This document shows, piece after piece, positions 23,511-32,968 of a DNA stretch of 59,253 nt. Source of the DNA: Nemertoderma westbladi (lineage: Eukaryota; Xenacoelomorpha; Nemertodermatida; Nemertodermatidae); NCBI GenBank assembly GCA_032718475.1, contig JAUCBJ010005025.1, positions 1-59,253 on the forward strand, given 5' to 3'. A program made the translations under genes and the position numbers. The notes under the pieces are model-generated. The model did not search any database, was not told the origin of the DNA, and saw only the letters and a program-made list of their open reading frames with translations. How positions within the stretch are numbered: position 1 is the first letter of the stretch; every line of letters starts with the position of its first letter.

Positions 23511-24902
23511 ATGTCTGACACTCAGCAAAACCTGTCAGACAGTCTGATCGATACAACTATCTGTGACTCAGATAGGAGTGTGGAGCGATTAAGAAAGGAG
23601 TTCAGCTCACCTCCTACTGCAAAAAAGGTCATCCCTCCAGTAGTATCAGACCCTAGGCTAATCCACCATAGGTCCATCATAGGCACTCGGGCACAGGTCA
23701 AACGGAACCAAGAGGCAGTTGTCCCATCGCAGCAACATCTTGGTCAAGAACCTACTTCCCAGCGACCCGATAGCTCTAGCAGTTCGGATACTGTAGAGCT
23801 GACCCCCGAACGCGGAGGGCAGATGGCTGTTACAGTCTACTCGGACCCCCTTCTTACCCTTCCTGCTGCAGTGCTAACTACTATATTCATTGCGGTGGAG
23901 GAACATCAAGCCGACTGGGCGAGGAATAAGCGAGCGACCCGAGATAATTATGCGGGATACGCCAGGGAAGAATTAATGTCTATTGTCGAGTCACAATGGA
24001 ACTTTCCCGGACTCGGACTCCCGTTGGACCTGTCCGAGGCTACTTGGGAAGATATACACAGGATGGGAGTGGCACAAGATACAATGGATCCAGCTGTTTG
24101 GAAGAGGTCGGCATCAGGATATGTGCAGGGATTCTTCGGCTCCTTGGAGCGATTGGAAGAACAACTGTTTCGACAACCTCAAGGACCTCAAGAGCAGGAA
24201 GAGCTGCTATACCAAATACGCGAAAGAACCCTACGCATACGACTAATCCTCTCAGCCTTTGAGGAAACTTCCAAAAGAAGACAAGACACGTCGCTGCAGG
24301 TTGCTGTCAAAACTTGGTTACATAGGGTAGATCTCAAAGTACAGGAAACGGCCCAGTGGAAATCCCAGCTAGCTGAGAGATCAACCTATGAAGAACCAAC
24401 TGATGTCACCCTTTCTCAAGCGGAAAGCAAAGAGACCGCCGAGAAACCGCGAACTAGAGACGCTATCGACATTTATTTGTCCGACTATCAGCGATTCCTA
24501 GGAGACGAAGAGTTGAGGAGACGGCTGTCTGGGCTTTCCCCTAATAGTGAAGGAACCAAGCTTGTGTTGGACTCAATCGATGCCGAAATGTTAGCTGCAA
24601 ACCAAGCTGAATGTGATGAACAACTCCGCCTCACTAGAGTCCGAGAAGATCAAGTAAAGAAAGAACGGATAGAGAAAACGGAAGGTAGCAGCAGCAGCGG
24701 CGGCGGAAGCAGAAGCAGAAAGAAAAGAAGCAGAAGCCGAAAGAAAAGCAAAAGCGGCAGAGGCAGAAGCCGAAAGAAAAGCAAAAGCGGCAGAAGCAGA
24801 AGCCGAAAGAAAAGCAAAAGCGGCAGAAGTAGAAGCAGAAAGAAAAGCGGCGGAAGCCGAAAGAAAAGCAACAGTGGCAGAAGCAGAACGGAGAGCGTCT
24901 GA
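23511..24902 (+). CDS. inner BEL element, Gag N-terminal ORF
   Basis: A 463-codon ORF beginning MSDTQQNLSDS in AAACATGT. Residues about 120-340 are predicted mostly helical, with repeated charged/hydrophobic heptads but no named domain. The last 70 residues (from 24690) are an Arg/Ser/Lys-rich tract, RSRKKSKSG-type, coded by a roughly 33-bp minisatellite. Reading that tract in the +1 frame gives Ala/Glu/Arg/Lys helix (AEAERKAKA) which runs on into the next ORF (from 24673 to a stop at 25201), so the RS-like tail is probably the wrong frame after a frameshift, and the true Gag continues as a coiled coil. Whether this is an indel in the minisatellite or programmed +1 frameshifting cannot be told here. 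Confidence 0.65.
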   Translation: MSDTQQNLSDSLIDTTICDSDRSVERLRKEFSSPPTAKKVIPPVVSDPRLIHHRSIIGTRAQVKRNQEAVVPSQQHLGQEPTSQRPDSSSSSDTVELTPERGGQMAVTVYSDPLLTLPAAVLTTIFIAVEEHQADWARNKRATRDNYAGYAREELMSIVESQWNFPGLGLPLDLSEATWEDIHRMGVAQDTMDPAVWKRSASGYVQGFFGSLERLEEQLFRQPQGPQEQEELLYQIRERTLRIRLILSAFEETSKRRQDTSLQVAVKTWLHRVDLKVQETAQWKSQLAERSTYEEPTDVTLSQAESKETAEKPRTRDAIDIYLSDYQRFLGDEELRRRLSGLSPNSEGTKLVLDSIDAEMLAANQAECDEQLRLTRVREDQVKKERIEKTEGSSSSGGGSRSRKKRSRSRKKSKSGRGRSRKKSKSGRSRSRKKSKSGRSRSRKKSGGSRKKSNSGRSRTESV

Positions 24903-25203
24903 GGAGACTATCCAACTAGAGTTGGAAAATCTGCAAGAGGCGCAAGATAGCATAAATAAACAGTTTACTGCTAATCAAATGCAGATGATGAGAAAATCTA
25001 CTCCCAAGCGCCAGGGATACACGTCCTCGGAGGAAGGCGAGACTACCGATCCTGAAGGCGGAGGAAATAGATCTCATCTAAGTAGGCGTAGAAAAACATC
25101 TTACCGTCGCAAATTGCCTGATTTGCCCCCAGCTGTTAGAAGACAGCTAGCTAGCACAGACTTGAGTAGTATAGAACCTACAGCCCAAAGTATTAAGGTC
25201 TAA
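24673..25203 (+). CDS. inner BEL element, Gag middle segment (+1 frame)
   Basis: Open in the +1 frame from 24673, overlapping the end of the upstream ORF, and closed by TAA at 25201-25203. It reads a long Ala/Glu/Lys/Arg helix, then ETIQLELENLQEAQDSINKQ (coiled coil), a basic patch (SRRRKTSYRRK) and a Pro-rich spacer. The next large ORF (25267 on) is in the same frame and has no other stop between, so the TAA is the only break between the two. The internal ATG at 24874 is not a convincing start; expression would need frameshifting from the upstream ORF. Confidence 0.55.
   Translation, partial: RKRKVAAAAAAEAEAERKEAEAERKAKAAEAEAERKAKAAEAEAERKAKAAEVEAERKAAEAERKATVAEAERRASEETIQLELENLQEAQDSINKQFTANQMQMMRKSTPKRQGYTSSEEGETTDPEGGGNRSHLSRRRKTSYRRKLPDLPPAVRRQLASTDLSSIEPTAQSIKV
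24695..24895 (+). repeat. 33-bp coding minisatellite in Gag
   Basis: Five to six degenerate copies of a roughly 33-bp unit (AGAAGCCGAAAGAAAAGC plus AAAAGCGGC). It lacks stops in all frames on both strands, which is why long antisense frames appear at 24591-24953. Copy-number slippage here is the simplest source of the Gag frameshift. Confidence 0.7.
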
Positions 25204-28182
25204 AGACTCTCTACAATAGTTGATGAGCCTGAGATAATTAGGCCTGTCGTTCCCAAAGTCACTTCTGTGTTAGAGACCCCTGTACTTCCAGAGCTTAACT
25301 CTAAATTCCCTTTACATAGTACTACATTGCCTGTACCCGGTGGAGCAGTCCAAGAAAATATCCCTGTCCAGATAGCAGAGAGAGAAATCAAAAATTTGTC
25401 TCCCGTCGTCCCGCGTCAGCCCGCTACTATGTTGGCGACTCCCGCTTCGGCGGTTGAGTGGGTGGAAGAGGGACGGCGGGGGATGAATCTCCTGCTAGGA
25501 CAGATGCAGGAGACTGTCCACCAACTTAAGGGAACAGTGAGGGAAGGTAGAGCAGAGTTGCAAGAAGTGCAGCAAAGTATCGCACTAGAACGCGACAAAT
25601 TAGTCAATATCCAAAAGGGCATACCAATACCCCCTGTAACATTGTGTCAACCTGTTAGGTCTGAAGTATTACATGCGCAAGGTGTGGAGCCTACACGCAT
25701 CTATACTGCTAGTGAAGTTGAAACTCCTATAGCAAACCCTATTAAGGGTGATTATAGACCTGTTATTAATGATATTCCCTATAGACCTGATAATGATCCG
25801 AGAAATTTATATACCGATAATTCGATATTAAATAACACGATGGCCCAAGAAAGCTTTACGCGTCAGATGGCTAGAACAGAAGCCCGCCAAGCGGTCAAAG
25901 TGGGAGAGATCGTCAAATTCAATGGAGATGAGATGAAATGGTTACCTTTCAACGAATATTACAAAGATAGCATACAGAACTCTGTACTATCTAACGGAGA
26001 GAAACTTAGATTCCTCATCAAGTGCTTGGAAGGACCTCCCAAGTTAATGGCGTTAAAGTTTATTGGACATCCAGATGGGTTAAGACAAGTTTGGGATACA
26101 TTAAACATCAGGTATGGTAACAAGGATAACATAGCTAAGTATTTGTATGCAAAATTAGTAGTCCCCCGACACTTCCTTAGTAGCGGGATTATAGAGTTTT
26201 CCGATGAGATTCAAGAGATCTGTAGACAACTGGACTGGTTAGGTAAGTCGCATGATTATCAGAGTTCCATGGTTATTGGAGCCGTAGTCTCTACTTTACC
26301 AAAGGGTGGAGTATGTACACGCTGGGACAAGAAAGTGTTGTACATGAATGAACAACAACGACGAAGCCCTACCATGGCTGATCTCATGTCCTTCTTAGAT
26401 AGTGAAGTAAAATTACAACTCATAAGGCAGTCCAGAGAGAAAACATCGGAAAATAAGGTAAGTGAGAAACCCGTTTCTAGGAGAAGGATAATACCAGTGT
26501 GTTATACTGACGATGGCGAAAGCCAAGCTTCTCAAGAAGAGGACAGCGGGAAAGACACAGCAAAATCTTACTATGACAACAAGACCTATAAAGACGTAAG
26601 TAAATACAAGTCTCGAACCAGTGACAGGAGAGAACAGGTAACAACAACTCCTCCTACGTCTCCTAAGAGAATTCACGGAAGAAAGCCCGAAGAAAGAACG
26701 AGAGTGCAGAACGTTAACCAAGTTAAGGTGAGTAACATCAAACCAAAATGTGCGCTGTGCGACGGGCCCCACCGTTTGAGTGCGTGTGCTGAATTTCTAA
26801 AGAAATCCCCTGTAGACAGACGTACAGTCCTGTGGAGTAAGCGGTTATGCTATAATTGCCTCAGATCAGGACACCAACGGCGAACCTGTTACTCCGACGT
26901 AAAGTGTGCAAAGTGTGGCGCGAAACATCACATCTTGTTACACAGTGAGTTCGAACGAGACAACCAGAGTCAGGTAAGTGAGCCCAAATCACATGTCCAA
27001 TTCAGTGATGTGAACGACACTGACCAAAGTTCTGAGTGGGAAGGATTCTATACGGACGAATTCTCCGACGCCAATGAATCCTGTTATCTAATAAATACCG
27101 CAGTGTATCGAGCACTTACTTACGAAAAGGACATCAACGATGAGTTTCCCCCAACTACTTTCGCCAAACAACCATCTTGGAAAGCTCCAACTTCCAACGT
27201 AGGAATCAGAGAATTTCCTGTAGTGCAGGTAAGAGTTCACGGTCTTAACAAAAGTTACATAGTGAACGCCCTCCTTGACTCCGGCAGCACAGGAACATTC
27301 ATCGATCAAGAACTAGCCGAAGATATCTTTGCTGGACAACCCAAGTTCCGGACTAAATTGAATATGTCAGGAATTATGCAGGTTTGGAAATCTACCCTAA
27401 CGGCAGATTACTATGTAGGTGTGTTGTCCACCCCCCAGGATAAATTAGGAGCACAAGGTATAAGGTCGGTAAAAATGGTGGCTATAAAGAACTTCGCTAC
27501 TACCCAAGCAGACCTTTATAATTGGGACGAGGATGAGAGCATCCAACATCTTAAGATACCTCGATTCCAGACAGATTATCCTGGAGTGCAAATACTTATC
27601 GGCCAAAACGCGCACGAGGCGCTCGAAACATTAGAGAAACGGCCTGCTCAACCACAACCACTGCAAACCTATGCGGTAAGAACTAGAGTAGGTTGGTACT
27701 TTACTGGCCCTTCCCGTAGAACTCTCGAAGAGAGAATGCCACACGAACAAATACATCAAGTAAATGATTGGGAAGTGGAAAGCAGTGAGGTGGACGAACT
27801 AACTGAGGGAACACCATACTCCTCAGATAATGACGATATTAACTCCAATGTAGATCAACGGAGACATTGCCTTGGGACGATTAATTCAGCCGACATCGAT
27901 TCCAGAGGAGCAACTCCTCAAGAACTGATAGATACTCCAGGCTGGTTAGGTGGATCCGACTTCTTAAGTAAAGAAGAAGATGAATGGCCTCCTCATCTTA
28001 CCACGGCGGAGAGTAGACAGGCCAAGGGAGCGGAGAAAGTAACACGACAACCCAATCACCCAGCTGGTCGTTTATGTTTACTGGAAAGAAACCGAAAACT
28101 GTCCGGAAACTATGGAAGGCAAGATACTCTTCCTATGACCACTTCCCTAATCCGACAAATATCTAGGGACTCCATAACGTAA
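25204..28182 (+). CDS. inner BEL element Gag-protease ORF fused to an RNase H remnant
   Basis: From the first ATG (25267) the product is 971 residues; the frame is open from 25204. Residues about 210-390 match the DUF1759 Gag region of BEL/Pao (VKFNGDEMKWLPF, LIKCLEGPP, LNIRYGNKDNIAKYL). Zinc knuckles follow: C495-C498-H502-C507, C528-C531-H536-C541, and C547-C550 with KHHILLH. An aspartic protease of the DUF1758 type has its catalytic D671-S-G-S. Near residue 864 the chain jumps to HCLGTINSADIDSRG, the last motif of a BEL RNase H, with RT and the rest of RNase H missing; the tail after 905 is unrecognised. The junction (about 27850-27865) keeps the frame. Function: capsid, nucleic-acid binding and polyprotein processing. 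It cannot reverse transcribe or integrate by itself. Confidence 0.85.
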   Translation, partial: RLSTIVDEPEIIRPVVPKVTSVLETPVLPELNSKFPLHSTTLPVPGGAVQENIPVQIAEREIKNLSPVVPRQPATMLATPASAVEWVEEGRRGMNLLLGQMQETVHQLKGTVREGRAELQEVQQSIALERDKLVNIQKGIPIPPVTLCQPVRSEVLHAQGVEPTRIYTASEVETPIANPIKGDYRPVINDIPYRPDNDPRNLYTDNSILNNTMAQESFTRQMARTEARQAVKVGEIVKFNGDEMKWLPFNEYYKDSIQNSVLSNGEKLRFLIKCLEGPPKLMALKFIGHPDGLRQVWDTLNIRYGNKDNIAKYLYAKLVVPRHFLSSGIIEFSDEIQEICRQLDWLGKSHDYQSSMVIGAVVSTLPKGGVCTRWDKKVLYMNEQQRRSPTMADLMSFLDSEVKLQLIRQSREKTSENKVSEKPVSRRRIIPVCYTDDGESQASQEEDSGKDTAKSYYDNKTYKDVSKYKSRTSDRREQVTTTPPTSPKRIHGRKPEERTRVQNVNQVKVSNIKPKCALCDGPHRLSACAEFLKKSPVDRRTVLWSKRLCYNCLRSGHQRRTCYSDVKCAKCGAKHHILLHSEFERDNQSQVSEPKSHVQFSDVNDTDQSSEWEGFYTDEFSDANESCYLINTAVYRALTYEKDINDEFPPTTFAKQPSWKAPTSNVGIREFPVVQVRVHGLNKSYIVNALLDSGSTGTFIDQELAEDIFAGQPKFRTKLNMSGIMQVWKSTLTADYYVGVLSTPQDKLGAQGIRSVKMVAIKNFATTQADLYNWDEDESIQHLKIPRFQTDYPGVQILIGQNAHEALETLEKRPAQPQPLQTYAVRTRVGWYFTGPSRRTLEERMPHEQIHQVNDWEVESSEVDELTEGTPYSSDNDDINSNVDQRRHCLGTINSADIDSRGATPQELIDTPGWLGGSDFLSKEEDEWPPHLTTAESRQAKGAEKVTRQPNHPAGRLCLLERNRKLSGNYGRQDTLPMTTSLIRQISRDSIT

Positions 28183-29800
28183 TAACATATGGAGTGGGCG
28201 TGTGACTATATCATTTTATATTTGTTTTTATTTTATATTTATGTATGTATTATTATGTAATTTTATTATAATCGTTTTCTTTAATTTTATTTAGTAGAAT
28301 GTTATTTTAGAATATTTAGTAAATTAGTGCAATATATTAGTGTTTATTACGTATTTAATTACTTACAATATATTTAGTGCGACGGCAAGAAATAATTATT
28401 TTTCTCTTTCCTTACTGTCCGTATTATATTATAAATGCGAGACTACAGTAAGATGAAATGTCAGTACTTCTTAAAGTACAATAAAGCCACTACTATATTT
28501 AAGTATTATTGGTAGGCAGAGTATTAGGAATGCAAAGTTCAGATCCTCGTGTCTCGGCTAAACCAAGCTCTGGGTAGACCTTGGAAACGACTTGCCTCTT
28601 CACACTGACATTGCTTCGTGCGATATTGCTCTTCTACCTTATAACAAATAATACATATAGTAGCGTGATGTCCCTTTAACAGTAGCGTAAATCGCAAATA
28701 AATCTGTTAAATTTTTTGACCATCTGTAATTCTAGTCGATTAAGATATCGTGGCACCCACCGATATACTTGAAAGACAAATTCTAGAATCAGTGGTTAAC
28801 GTCCCCAGACAAGTTCTGGAATAAATCGGTGCCCATCCTAAATATTAATTTAATATTTATTAAAATCTGTAAATCCCGATCCTTTAAAATTTCTAGTCAA
28901 TTAAGATATCGCAGTATTTACCGATATTCTTAGAAGGACTATTTTATAGAATTAAGGATCCTAAGTCCCCAGATATGCTCTGGAATAAAATTTGTGTCAA
29001 TTAAACATCAAATAATAAAATTCACGGGAATAAATTTAAATTCATATTCAAATGAATTTCATAAATTGTCATTTTGTGCAATTTATAACATTCCCAAAAT
29101 TCCAGTAATTAATAGATCATGGGAGCGGAGATTCATATTGAGTGTACTAGAGTGCGAGAATCTCCAACATATAGTCAATAGCCGATAAAATTTATAAAAT
29201 CATGCATAAAGAGGATATTGACAATTAAAGAATTACTATTAAATAACATCCCAGATCTGTATGCATGAGAATTACCCTAATTCTACCGCTAGTTTTCCAT
29301 AATGTCACCATGGCAACACCCACTCTAGAATTAGAAGCAAGTTAAAGGAACAATAAAAGGCTTGCCCCATTGCGTAGCCTAAGAGGATACATAGCGCACT
29401 ATTAGTATCCAAGGATACATAGTAATAACGTGACATTCTGGAAGACACTGACTAACGGACAAATGGCCTGCATGTGTGCAGTAAGTAATGATTGTATGGA
29501 ATTTGTGCGTTTATAGGTGAATGTTACTACTAAAGTGTGTTTACAGTAGTTAATCGCAATTGTAAAGTAGCCCTAACTCTACCGAGATAACCTCAAGTGA
29601 TTCAAGCCTTTGGGACGGACAGTGGTGGGACTTGTGCCGGTTATCGTTGTCGTGCTGTTGCTACATGTTGGCGTAAACACCGCGACAACGGTACATCGGC
29701 GCTGAGAAACCCACTGTCCGGGGGCAAAGACTAGTAGGCAGCGACGCCCACTTGCCTAAATATTGACTCATACTAATATTAATAAACTCAGATAGCAGAT
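28183..29800 (+). other. inner BEL element, non-coding spacer before third ORF
   Basis: AT-rich. Two imperfect copies of a unit of about 165 bp (28731-28828 and 28896-28990) each carry TTAAGATATCG and a small CCAGA...TCTGG hairpin. No integrase trace is visible. The last 220 bp are GC-richer and strongly structured. Confidence 0.55.
29616..29720 (+). ncRNA. nested RNA hairpin upstream of third ORF
   Basis: Three stacked perfect stems: CGGACAGTGG (29616-29625) with CCACTGTCCG (29711-29720), GCCG (29636-29639) with CGGC (29697-29700), and CGTTGTCG (29645-29652) with CGACAACG (29683-29690). The 105-nt structure ends 80 nt before the ORF start at 29801, suggesting a cis-acting RNA element (translation, splicing or packaging). 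Function is inference. Confidence 0.6.
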
Positions 29801-31249
29801 ATGACGGAATTAATAGAAGATGATCTTGGTATCAGGGAACGATATACTCTACCTTTACAAGCATTTGTGGATAGCTTGATACGCGGTGAAGCCAATCCAA
29901 CCATTACGGAGGACGATGGTCGTTATATCGAACCGCCGATGTCCCAAGAGCAACTTACGCGTGAATTGGACTATCGAAAATTAACCGCTCGCTATACGCA
30001 TCGTAATGGTACGTATATGGACTTCCTAACTACCGGCCATCCTATCGATTTACATGATACGGACGATGTATACACCGAAAGGGAAATGGTTCTATTTAAA
30101 TATCATACCCAGCGGAGTCGTAACGATAAACCGAGAATAGATCACGAAAATTATATTCGTAACAGACTGGGAAGACGAACCAATATGCCTAGAATCTGAG
30201 GAGATTCAGCCTATCGCGCCCGGAACAGCGACAACGATTACATCCTAGAATGGTATCAAGGTCCACAGTGTCTCACTGCGTACGATTATCGCCATGCCAA
30301 CTATGTTTCTCGGCAACGTTGTCGGTTATGCGCATCGAGAGACCATGTTACGCCCATGGACACAAACGTCCGCTGTTCCTATTTCCACGAACAACCGGCG
30401 ATGGAAATTTATTGCGCGTATTGCAGATTTAATAATTTGCATATTTTTGCGGTTTGCCCTCAATTTATGACTCAATGTCACCATTGTCAACTAAAGGGAC
30501 ACGCCAGTTTCGATTGCCCTTTTAATCGCGATTTGGAAAGCGTAGATGAAATGATCACACTACGTTACATTAGAGCTTGGGAAGCGAACGCTGATTTACA
30601 TTGTGATTCGCGCCATCGTTATTATCCTGGACGCGCTTACGAAGGAGTTTATGCGTTCCATCCTTATCTATTCGCTTCTGTCGAACAGAAATCACGCATA
30701 TCAAGTTATGAACTACTGAAGCGCGTTGGAGAATGTATTTCAACCAAATATGTACGCAAATTTCTCAGGAGCATTAATCCGAGTGACATCCATTCTTACA
30801 ACTTAATAAACTTTATCCGTCAAGACCCTGCCTATGGAGACTTATTTGTCAACTCACACCCTGAGTTACAAGAAGTATATCGACAGCCTTACGAGTACCG
30901 AGCCCGCGAACGCGAGTTGGAAAGAACCATTAAACCAAGGAAGTTTCTAACTACCTATGGTCCACCCACGGCCCTCGTGCAGACCACTCGTACAGGACCC
31001 GTAAGAGCGGCTGTCTTGAAACGAGCTCTCAAAGCCGTTAGACCCCTCTCCCCGGACGTTGATGTCAATCAACCCGGTACTTCGACCGGCGGATATACCG
31101 ATCGTAATCCCATACCTTCTGATGCAATCATATTGCACCCTTCACCCAGGAGTTATAGCCCTCCTCGTAAAGTGGCTCGCCCCAAAGAGAAAAGGACTCT
31201 TGCTAGCTTTAAAAAACTGCGTAAACGCCGTCCGCGCAAGAAAGACTAA
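29801..31249 (+). CDS. inner BEL element third ORF: multi-zinc-knuckle protein with in-frame TGA
   Basis: An ATG at 29801 opens 132 codons of acidic, helix-rich protein (MTELIEDDLGIRER) closed by TGA at 30197-30199. The same frame then stays open for 350 codons to a stop at 31249, so the whole is one 482-codon frame with one TGA. After the TGA come GDSAYRAR, DYILEWYQGPQC, a Cys/His cluster (CRLC...H...C), then C-x2-C-x5-H-x4-C (YCAYCRFNN) and C-x2-C-x4-H-x4-C (CHHCQLKGHASFDC), a central region without known domain, and a very basic C-terminus (KKLRKRRPRKKD). A downstream ATG at 30356 would give 297 residues with the last two knuckles. BEL elements usually end after pol, and this is not an Env (no membrane helix). 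Likely RNA or DNA binding. The TGA has an equivalent in the outer element. Confidence 0.7.
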
Positions 31250-31327
31250 CTGTTTAGAGTATTTTTATATTTTAGAAACTGTGATTTTGTATATTTTATA
31301 GACTTAAATCCCATTTTCTGGGAGCGG
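31250..31327 (+). promoter_or_regulatory. polypurine-tract region before 3' LTR
   Basis: CTGGGAGCGG (31318-31327) lies immediately before the TGT of the LTR, in the place of a plus-strand primer tract. It is short and interrupted by a C, so only a weak match. Confidence 0.4.
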
Positions 31328-32530
31328 TGTAAAAGCTTTTGTGGGATAACTGATTCGTTTGCCTTGCTGGCCAGTTCCCCCCCGGTCGCTAGAATACTCT
31401 AAAAAGGATCTATAGGTAAAATAGTGCAAGCTACCAGCTTATTGGCTGATGGGCTGTACGAGAGTATCTGGGTTCTGTTCGATCGGCGGCCAACCAGCTT
31501 AGGGAGGTTGCCTTAGCCTTGCTGTCCGTATCGGCCAATAGAATTTGAGTGGGCGTTGATTTTGACCTATCCCAGAGCTACTGAACTGAATTTCCTATCT
31601 GTATGCTCATCCTCTGTGTTGGACGGGAGCTTCGGGGAATAAGGGTAGTTGGTATCCTCGTATAGTGATAGTAGTCATATGATTTTATATGATTCTGTTG
31701 TTGTGTTCCCATTTTCGCCATAACACCGGCTTTTTGGGAAGAACTCTAGTAAAACTGCTTAAATTATCGAAAGTATAAACTGTTATCCGATCAACTAATC
31801 AATCAATCTTATCTGATCTAATTAACTCACTATTAATCATATTGTTTGTACTGTTATTTACCGTCAGTTATTAATTGTATCTATTTGTTGATGGAAATAT
31901 TGCTCTTTGGAGAATACTGATAAATCACCCAAATTCCCAATTTTCTTGATACACTACAGGTTAGAGAGACAGGCTATATATAACAATTGCGATTTATATT
32001 AATGTGGTGTGTATTGAATCTAATGTTATTTAGCAGACCCTACATGAGTCAATTGCTGCTCTCTTTATGTGTGATCAAATTTACTGACGGTCGGCAGAAT
32101 AGTGTGCATGATTGTGATTGGTAACAAAGCATTTCCTAAAGAATGCGCCTTATACTTTAATCATAAGCAGTATCGTTGCGTTTAGTATAAGTCCTAGTTC
32201 TGTTTAAATAGATAGAACGCCACGTCCTAAAGGAACTGTTAATATTTCCCGAAAGCCAATAATATCTGTCAGAAATTAATTATTAGTGATCAATCGAATA
32301 ATACAGTAGGTTTACACTGCAACCTTACACTGCAATAATAAAATTTAAGCAGCCGAATTCAGCCTCCCGGGTGTAGATCCATCGGGTGAATGATCGCGCA
32401 TGGGCTGGCTTCGGGTAATGTTTTGTTTATTAGCATAAAATATTGTCGTATGCTAAAGGTGTTTTAATTAACTAAAAGACATATAAATTTTGGCAGGTTA
32501 AACTGCTAAAGGTCTTCAAAAGCGCGAACA
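31328..32530 (+). repeat. 3' LTR of inner BEL element
   Basis: Same length and sequence as the 5' LTR by eye, ending GCGCGAACA, followed by ACAGG (32531-32535). Confidence 0.9.
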
Positions 32531-32968
32531 ACAGGTTTGATAATCGAATATCACACATCACTGCAAACTACTGAGTGGGGTCCATGTACGCCTCTGGTGC
32601 TACTAACCTTTAGCACCTTAGTTGCACTGTTGGCACCAATCTGTGGAAGTTGCTAAACTCAATTTACACTCCTACGTAATATAGCCGTCACCATGGTTTC
32701 TAAATGCTATTTTCCAGGCTTCACGACTTTTCAAATTACTGTTTATCTATAGACGAATTCTAAAACGCGTCTATACACAGCGTCTGGAATTGTCTTGAGT
32801 TCACTTTTCTAATTTTAACATTTTTTAATTTTCCAAAATATTTTTGAAATAAAATTTTGTTTTGATACCCACCAGACAAAACTCAACGCAAATCACCACA
32901 ACCCCGCTCCTATGCATTTCCTTGTATTTGCATACGAGGAATGCATACGAAGTGAGTTGTGTCTAACA
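32531..32968. other. target duplication and outer BEL element spacer (right half)
   Basis: Begins with the second ACAGG copy. The rest is non-coding downstream sequence of the outer pol gene. A small hairpin, GGTGCTA (32596-32602) with TAGCACC (32611-32617), is present. Confidence 0.55.

Larger units (their letters stand above)
20066..32530 (+). mobile_element. inner BEL/Pao-type LTR retrotransposon, non-autonomous, 12,465 bp
   Basis: It is bounded by 1203-bp LTRs (20066-21268 and 31328-32530) with TGT...ACA termini and ACAGG on both sides. The internal region encodes Gag N-terminal sequence, a DUF1759-like Gag region with zinc knuckles and protease (to 28182), and a third ORF with zinc knuckles (29801-31249). 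RT, most of RNase H and integrase are absent: the protein jumps from the protease region straight to the last RNase H motif (SADIDSRG). The LTRs look identical along their length, so insertion was recent, and the element must have used proteins supplied in trans. It sits antisense inside another BEL element. Confidence 0.9.

Noticed and set aside
24690-24902. SR-type splicing factor domain
   Set aside because: The RS-like tail is the wrong-frame reading of a repeat inside a retrotransposon Gag and no RRM is present.
24591-24953. Antisense Ala/Ser/Phe-rich ORFs opposite Gag
   Set aside because: Mirror frames of the 33-bp coding minisatellite.
29801-31249. Envelope gene of an endogenous retrovirus
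   Set aside because: No signal peptide, membrane helix or glycosylation-rich region; it has zinc knuckles and a basic tail.
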